A stretch of 64,000 bases of DNA from Microcaldota archaeon (GTDB lineage Archaea; Micrarchaeota; Micrarchaeia; Anstonellales; Bilamarchaeaceae). Position numbers and translations under genes: made by a program. The notes beneath the pieces were generated by a model. It was not told where the DNA came from, did no database searches, and worked only from the letters and a program-made list of their open reading frames with translations. Positions 58,629 through 64,000 of the stretch are shown here, piece after piece (position 1 is the stretch's first letter; every line of letters begins with the position of its first letter). The stretch is taken from the NCBI GenBank assembly GCA_016212525.1, contig JACRGD010000010.1:372001-436000 (forward strand). The letters run 5' to 3'.

Positions 58629-60611
58629 ATGAGAAAGTACCTATTGATACTTATATTAGCAGCAAGCTTGATGGTTTTTGGTTGTGTTTTGCCTAATGGC
58701 GGCGACAACACCACAGGCTGTACTAAAGAACTTGTTCCAGTTTGTGGAAAGGATGGCAAAACATACGATAACGCATGTCTTGCAAGAGCCGCAAATGTTG
58801 CGATAGCATCCAATGGAGCATGTCCTATATCGACTAACACTTCAGTATGCGCAGACACGGACTTTGGCCGGGACACCCAGGTCAAGGGAGTTGCAACTGA
58901 GGGCAATCTAAATAAAGTCGATCAGTGCATGGGATCCAACACAATATTGGAGTATTATTGTGCATACGGCCACATCGCAAACCAATCAATATCCTGTCCA
59001 AACGGATATAGATGCAACGATGGCGCATGCTACTTACCAAACAACCAGACACCAACAGGAAACACTTCAGACCAAAACGGAGTCCCAACTTCAAATCTTT
59101 GTCAGGACACGGACAACGGAATGAGCTATTTTATTCAGGGTAGAACAACTCAATCGGGAACAGTTCGAATGGACGAATGTTCACGATTCGATTCAGTTCG
59201 TGAATTTTACTGTCAGAACAACGCAATCCAGAATGTTATTTATCAATGTCCAAGCGGCTATGCATGCAGCAATGGAGCATGCGTAGTAACTTCAAATAGA
59301 TGTACAGATACAGATGGTGGACGTGAACCAAATGTTCGAGGTCAGGTGAACGTAGTTGGAATGACATACACTTCAACAAGCAATGATGTATGTACCGACA
59401 GCAGACACGTACGCGAATACACCTGTAATTCAGAGGGAAACCCAGAATCTGAAGTAATAACCTGTTCTTCAAGCAGAGTTTGTGAAAACGGAGTATGTAC
59501 AATAACTGATTGTACAGACACAGACGAATCGAACTCGATTTATATTCGCGGAACGGTCGAACGGGGATCTGAAAGAAATCCGGATTTCTGTAATACCGAA
59601 GGAGGAACATCAGGAGTAGAATATTATTGTAGAGACAACAACATCAGAACCCAGGACTTTAGCTGCCCATCAGGATATGTATGTCGTGATGGCAGATGTC
59701 AGGCAACTGGCTCAAGTCCATCATGCAACGATCCAGATGGAACAGATACATCTACAGCCAGAACAGTAACAAAAGGATCGGAATCTGCAACTGATTCGTG
59801 CATATCGAGCGACCCGAACAAGGTTCGAGAGAGAATCTGTAACTCAGCAGGTAATATCGATTATACCGATATTTCATGCGCTTCGGGTTATCATTGCGGC
59901 GATGGTGCATGTGTCCGAGATACCGCACCAGTACCAGTAACATATAGCTGTGTCGATGGAGATGCTTCCAGCGGAGGCGTTTCAGCACAGGCAGGAGTTA
60001 CCTCTTCGGTTACTATAAGCGGATCTGACGGATATAGATCGACAACGGACGATGGCTGTGATGGTGATGGAGTCAAAGAAGCATACTGCAGTTCAGCGAC
60101 AGCATCATTCGCATCTTCGACCACAGTTCCATGTGGAGACGGATACTCGTGCCGATCGGCAAGATGCACAAGTGTCTGTGAACGACCTGTTGATCCAACT
60201 GCATCAGACCCATTAGTCCGAGGAACCAGATATTACGGTGGTGAAACATATGCAGATATCTGCGATGGCACAACTGGAGTCAAGAAATATGTCTGCTCAG
60301 GTGATTCGACAGGAGGCTCAACCATAGTAGCCTGCCCGTCAGGATATTCTTGTGATGCCTCAGATCCGGGCAGATGCACACCTTCAGCACCAGCGGCATG
60401 CTTTGATTCTGACGGAGGAGGAGCCACATTTACAGCAGGATATGTCATCGAAGGAGGCATAACCTATGATGATGTTTGTGGCGGAGATGGAATTAGCCTG
60501 ACTGAGCAGGTCTGTGGAGGCACAATACCTACAGATTGTAGAGCAATATATGGATTATCTTGCCTCACAGATAGTTCAGATCCAAGCCACCCACGAGGAT
60601 ACTGCGGATAA
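58629..60611 (+). CDS. Cys-rich repeat lipoprotein with N-terminal Kazal-like domain
   Basis: Lipobox ASLMVFGC; Kazal-like CTKELVPVCGKDGKTYDNACLARAANVAIASNGACP; then about 9-10 Cys-rich modules CxDTDxG...YxC...CPSGYxCxxGxC. Confidence 0.85.
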   Translation: MRKYLLILILAASLMVFGCVLPNGGDNTTGCTKELVPVCGKDGKTYDNACLARAANVAIASNGACPISTNTSVCADTDFGRDTQVKGVATEGNLNKVDQCMGSNTILEYYCAYGHIANQSISCPNGYRCNDGACYLPNNQTPTGNTSDQNGVPTSNLCQDTDNGMSYFIQGRTTQSGTVRMDECSRFDSVREFYCQNNAIQNVIYQCPSGYACSNGACVVTSNRCTDTDGGREPNVRGQVNVVGMTYTSTSNDVCTDSRHVREYTCNSEGNPESEVITCSSSRVCENGVCTITDCTDTDESNSIYIRGTVERGSERNPDFCNTEGGTSGVEYYCRDNNIRTQDFSCPSGYVCRDGRCQATGSSPSCNDPDGTDTSTARTVTKGSESATDSCISSDPNKVRERICNSAGNIDYTDISCASGYHCGDGACVRDTAPVPVTYSCVDGDASSGGVSAQAGVTSSVTISGSDGYRSTTDDGCDGDGVKEAYCSSATASFASSTTVPCGDGYSCRSARCTSVCERPVDPTASDPLVRGTRYYGGETYADICDGTTGVKKYVCSGDSTGGSTIVACPSGYSCDASDPGRCTPSAPAACFDSDGGGATFTAGYVIEGGITYDDVCGGDGISLTEQVCGGTIPTDCRAIYGLSCLTDSSDPSHPRGYCG

Positions 60612-60618
60612 ATGCAGG

Positions 60619-61284
60619 TTGATCTTCGTGCGATTTTTCTTTTTAATTTTTATTTCTCTTTTTGTCTTAGTTGCATTCACTCAGACTTCTTTTGCAAGGA
60701 TAGTAACCCCGGAATATAATCAGGTAAAGGAAACAGGCAGCGAATCACTGCCCTCGCTTGATCCGGCAATGCGAATTGAATGTGATGACAAAAACATAAT
60801 GACAGTTGTATCTGATTTTAGATCTAATTTGCCAGTAGCAAATGCGCAGGCATATCTATTCAATACCAATTATGGCTACAATTTTCTCTATCGAAACTCC
60901 ACCGATGAATCAGGAAGAGTAAGCATACACGCACTGGGAAATCTCAACTTTCTCACGGCTCTATTTATCATGCGAATCGATGCTCCAGGCTATCGGACAA
61001 AGGAGATCGAATTTACGTTTAGCAGGTGTTTCGATTCATCTGAATCAGAACCAAATCCTGCACCAACAACTCCGACGCCTGAACCAACACCCACACCACA
61101 AGTAGAACCCACACCAGTCCCGCAACCCACTCCAATAATTAATCCTCCAACGCCGAGCGCTACTAACTCATCAACAAGACCAGCTACACAACCCGCATCA
61201 CCATGCCCATTGCCTCTTGGTTTAATTATTTTGCCTTTAATTTACTCAATATGCGAATCGAAGAAGACTTTATCGGCAAGGTAG
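60619..61284 (+). CDS. Secreted/anchored paralogue of the 57880-58605 protein (start uncertain)
   Basis: In-frame TTG at 60619 gives a signal peptide (IFVRFFFLIFISLFVLVAFTQTSFA); RIVTPEYN...MRIECDDKNIMTVVSDFRSNLPVANAQAYLFN...STDESGRVSIHALGNLNFLTALFIMRIDAPGYRTKEIEFTFSRC; Pro/Thr linker; C-terminal TM. Confidence 0.7.
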   Translation: MIFVRFFFLIFISLFVLVAFTQTSFARIVTPEYNQVKETGSESLPSLDPAMRIECDDKNIMTVVSDFRSNLPVANAQAYLFNTNYGYNFLYRNSTDESGRVSIHALGNLNFLTALFIMRIDAPGYRTKEIEFTFSRCFDSSESEPNPAPTTPTPEPTPTPQVEPTPVPQPTPIINPPTPSATNSSTRPATQPASPCPLPLGLIILPLIYSICESKKTLSAR

Positions 61285-62642
61285 AAGTAAAAGAAGATGC
61301 TTATTTTGGCTCATTCACAACCAGAGCCCAGAAAACATTTCAAATTAGTCCGTACAAAGTTCATAAAGAAATCACATATGCAGTGGCAACGATCAAAAAA
61401 TGTGCTGCAATTACAAACTCCGAATTGGGAGTGCTCGAACCGCGCATTGCAAAGGCGATAGTCTCTGCTGCAAACGAAGTAATTTCAGGGAAACATGATG
61501 ACCAATTCGTTCTTGATGCCTACCAGGCAGGAGCCGGAACACCACTACACATGAATGTGAACGAGGTCATTGCAAACCGAGCAGAAGAGATTTTAGGTGG
61601 AAAGAAAGGCCAATACAAAATAGTGCACCCAAACAACCACATTAATCTGGCACAAAGCTCGAACGACGTAGTTCCGACTTCGATACGAATCGCATCAAAC
61701 CTTAGCTGTCACAAGTTGCTCAAGGAAGCCAAAGAAATTCAGAAAACATTATCGGAAAAAGGCAAAAAATACAGAGCTACGATCAAGATCGGCCGGACTC
61801 ACTTGCAGGATGCAGTGCCAATGACATACGGCCAAACATTTGATGCATGGGCAAGAGCAGTGGAAAAAGACATCATTGCGATTGAAGAAGCACTACTTCA
61901 CATTAGTGAACTTGGAATTGGTGGCACTGCAACGGGAACAAGCATCACTGCGCATCCAAAGTTTGCGCAAAAGATCGTCGCGCAGATTTCAAAAGAAACC
62001 AAAGTTGCATTTATTGCTGCTGAAAATAAAGTTGAAACAACCCAGAATATGAATGATTTTTTGCCCCTTTCAAGTGCACTAAGACAGTATGCAACTACAT
62101 TAAACCGGATGGCTGATGACCTGCGACTTCTTGTAAGTGGACCAAAAGGAGGCATTGCAGAAGTTATTTTACCGGAAATCGAACCGGGTTCATCCATCAT
62201 GCCAGGTAAGATAAACCCATCCGTCCCCGAAGCAGTAAACATGGTTTGTTGGAGAGTCATGGCAAACGACCTAACCGTTTCGCTGGCAGTTTCATCGGGA
62301 CAACTCGAACTCAATTTCGGAACTCCAATTATCGGATTTTCGCTTCTTGAGAGCATTAGTTTACTTACCAACACCACCAGAGTATTCGAGGGTGAGTGCA
62401 TAGCAGGTTTAGAAGTTGATGAGAAGAGGGCAAAAACCAATTTCGACAATTCGCTCTGCTACGCAACGGCATTCAATCCATATTTGGGATATTCACTAGT
62501 TTCGAAGCTGGTGCGATCCGCACTCAAAGAAGGAGTTAGCCTGAAGGAACTGATAGTAAAGGACGGTCATCTTAGCAAATCAGAAGTAGAGAACATAATT
62601 GAAAGTTCAATTGGCCCATCAGCAAACGATCGTAAAAAGTAA
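61251..62642 (+). CDS. Fumarase class II/aspartate ammonia-lyase superfamily enzyme
   Basis: GSSIMPGKINPSVPEAVNMV signature; NVNEVIANRAEEIL; HPNNHINLAQSSNDVVPTSIRIA; start at 61251 (MRIEEDFIGKVEV). Confidence 0.95.
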   Translation: MRIEEDFIGKVEVKEDAYFGSFTTRAQKTFQISPYKVHKEITYAVATIKKCAAITNSELGVLEPRIAKAIVSAANEVISGKHDDQFVLDAYQAGAGTPLHMNVNEVIANRAEEILGGKKGQYKIVHPNNHINLAQSSNDVVPTSIRIASNLSCHKLLKEAKEIQKTLSEKGKKYRATIKIGRTHLQDAVPMTYGQTFDAWARAVEKDIIAIEEALLHISELGIGGTATGTSITAHPKFAQKIVAQISKETKVAFIAAENKVETTQNMNDFLPLSSALRQYATTLNRMADDLRLLVSGPKGGIAEVILPEIEPGSSIMPGKINPSVPEAVNMVCWRVMANDLTVSLAVSSGQLELNFGTPIIGFSLLESISLLTNTTRVFEGECIAGLEVDEKRAKTNFDNSLCYATAFNPYLGYSLVSKLVRSALKEGVSLKELIVKDGHLSKSEVENIIESSIGPSANDRKK

Positions 62643-62666
62643 AAGATTAAAGGCAGGTTAAAGAGA

Positions 62667-63308
62667 TCAAACACTGCGCAAAAAACCCAAAGGCCGAATA
62701 CGAGTTGGCTCAATTGTATCCATACCTAACGCCACTTCATGATCCAGATTAGGCAGCAGACCTACAAATCGGGTCATCTGGAGCGAGTTAACGGTAAGAT
62801 TTAGTGCCAATGCATTTTGATCGCTATAAGCTGAAAGCAAGACGCTGCTTTTCCAGTAATACTCGGCCAGCTTAGCAAGAACATCCCGCAACCTGCCTTC
62901 ATAGATTTGGGCATCTCCCAAAAATTCCAAGGCCTCTTGAGGGCTAAGCGCGTCGACTTTTTCACGATAGGCGGGTCTGACTCGATTTAGGACTCTCTCG
63001 ACCATGCCCCATGAGAGATCCACATAGGCAGTATGCAGAACAGGTACCTTTTTTGGATCAACTATCACTTCGAGAATAACTGAATCCCCAAAGATCGGAG
63101 GTTTTCTATCAGGCCATGCAAAAATCCCGGCTCTGCGCCAGGGCACTGCAAGATTTGTAGCAACTTTATCAAAGGCAACATCCACCATGGCCAATTCCCG
63201 TGGCCTGTTTGTTGCCAGAGGCATAAGTCCTTCATTCAAAATCCCACCGACTTTATCACGCCGAGTAGCATGATAAACCCTCGCCGTATGTTCGATTGTT
63301 TTTTTCAT
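62667..63308 (-). CDS. ADP-ribosyltransferase-fold-like protein, function unknown
   Basis: MKKTIEHTARVYHATRRDKVGGILNEGLMPLATNRPRE: VYHAT-x(n)-ILxEGLxP pattern as in ART-like folds; start corrected to 63308. Confidence 0.5.
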   Translation of the reverse strand: MKKTIEHTARVYHATRRDKVGGILNEGLMPLATNRPRELAMVDVAFDKVATNLAVPWRRAGIFAWPDRKPPIFGDSVILEVIVDPKKVPVLHTAYVDLSWGMVERVLNRVRPAYREKVDALSPQEALEFLGDAQIYEGRLRDVLAKLAEYYWKSSVLLSAYSDQNALALNLTVNSLQMTRFVGLLPNLDHEVALGMDTIEPTRIRPLGFLRSV

Positions 63309-63407
63309 AATTCCACCCCTCGAAATGCACCAAACATTAGGCATATAAAAATTTAATTCCGAAAAAGCCGAATAAATAAACTGAAAAATACGCATATTTA
63401 AAAGAAA

Positions 63408-63425
63408 ATGGAATGAATATTCCAT
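63408..63425 (+). promoter_or_regulatory. Inverted repeat ATGGAAT-GAAT-ATTCCAT between TATA box and Lrp start codon; candidate operator
   Basis: 7-bp arms with 4-nt spacer directly upstream of ATG 63427; TATA-like CATATTTAAAAG upstream. Confidence 0.55.
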
Positions 63426-63426
63426 T

Positions 63427-63882
63427 ATGGGAACAAAAATGGAAAATAATCCTGACAATAAAGATCTGATCTTAATTGAAGAACTCAAAAAAGACGCCAG
63501 ATTGTCTGAGCAAAAACTCGCAAGAAAAACCGGAATACCCATGACAACAGTACACAATCGCCTACGAAAACTACGCGAACATGGTGTAATAAAAGGGCAT
63601 ACAATAAGACTCGACCATGCAAAACTTGGTAGATCCATGGTAGCATACGTGCTGGTAAAGGCAATGCCAGGAGTCGATCAAAAAAAGTTATTAGATACGA
63701 TCTCAAAGATCCCGCACATATGCGAAACTGCCATGATAACAGGTGATTTTGACATATTATTTAAAGCACGGGTAGCTTCCATGAAAGAACTCAATGAAAT
63801 AGTTGTTAAGGGTCTTAGGATGGAGAAAAACATCGGAGACACAAGAACCATGATAAGTTATGAAACCATAGAGACTCAATGA
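63427..63882 (+). CDS. Lrp/AsnC-family regulator
   Basis: KDLILIEELKKDARLSEQKLARKTGIPMTTVHNRLRKLREHGVIKGH; RAM-like C-terminal domain. Confidence 0.94.
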   Translation: MGTKMENNPDNKDLILIEELKKDARLSEQKLARKTGIPMTTVHNRLRKLREHGVIKGHTIRLDHAKLGRSMVAYVLVKAMPGVDQKKLLDTISKIPHICETAMITGDFDILFKARVASMKELNEIVVKGLRMEKNIGDTRTMISYETIETQ

Positions 63883-63885
63883 GAA

Positions 63886-64000
63886 TTAGTGCTCCGCCCT
63901 ATTTTTTAGCGAATTCTTATAGACAACATAAGTCCCGGAGATTTTGTCATGGAGCGCCTGTTTTTTAGGATCGAAAACGATCAGCAGATTTCCAAGGCTA
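63886..64000 (-). CDS. C-terminal part of an RDD-family membrane protein (truncated by window end)
   Basis: Reverse-strand reading ...SLGNLLIVFDPKKQALHDKISGTYVVYKNSLKNRAEH*; 'ALHDKISGT' is the RDD-family C-terminal signature. Confidence 0.65.
   Translation of the reverse strand, partial: SLGNLLIVFDPKKQALHDKISGTYVVYKNSLKNRAEH

Noticed and set aside
59236-60460. Minus-strand Leu/Cys-rich ORFs opposite the Kazal/Cys-repeat lipoprotein
   Set aside because: Repeat-derived antisense translations of the lipoprotein gene.
1-64000. CRISPR array, IS element/transposase or prophage
   Set aside because: No regularly spaced identical repeats, cas genes, transposase or phage structural ORFs were seen; the direct repeat at 27990-28168 is within a coding domain.

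Overview
Archaeal chromosomal window, DPANN/Micrarchaeota-like in flavour (inference). Core archaeal genes include Topo VI B/A, RFC small subunit, IleRS, RtcB, archease, XPD-like helicase, RNase J-like MBL nuclease, Pno1-like KH protein and a KaiC-like ATPase. There are TATA-type promoters and two intron-containing tRNA genes. The most notable items are: (1) a tRNA-Glu(CTC) gene that appears to carry two introns, one canonical 37/38 and one in the D-loop, in the same window as tRNA-Asn(GTT) with an intron, RtcB and archease; (2) a tRNA-Asn-adjacent, bacterial-like cassette at about 36.8-45 kb (AHSA1/SRPBCC x2, VOC/PhnB x3, DUF4256, DUF1801, DUF1428, lipoproteins), including a disrupted ArsR fragment not shown by the ORF track; (3) a secreted/lipoprotein arsenal of Cys-rich repeat lipoproteins, one with a Kazal-like domain and flanked by paralogous anchored proteins, plus a 1188-aa beta-helix/Cys-rich surface protein; (4) two overlapping zinc-ribbon miniproteins resembling the NrdJ C-terminal tail; (5) a ClpX-like AAA+ ATPase; (6) several operator-like repeat arrays and structured intergenic segments. 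All assignments come from reading motifs by eye; no database search was run.
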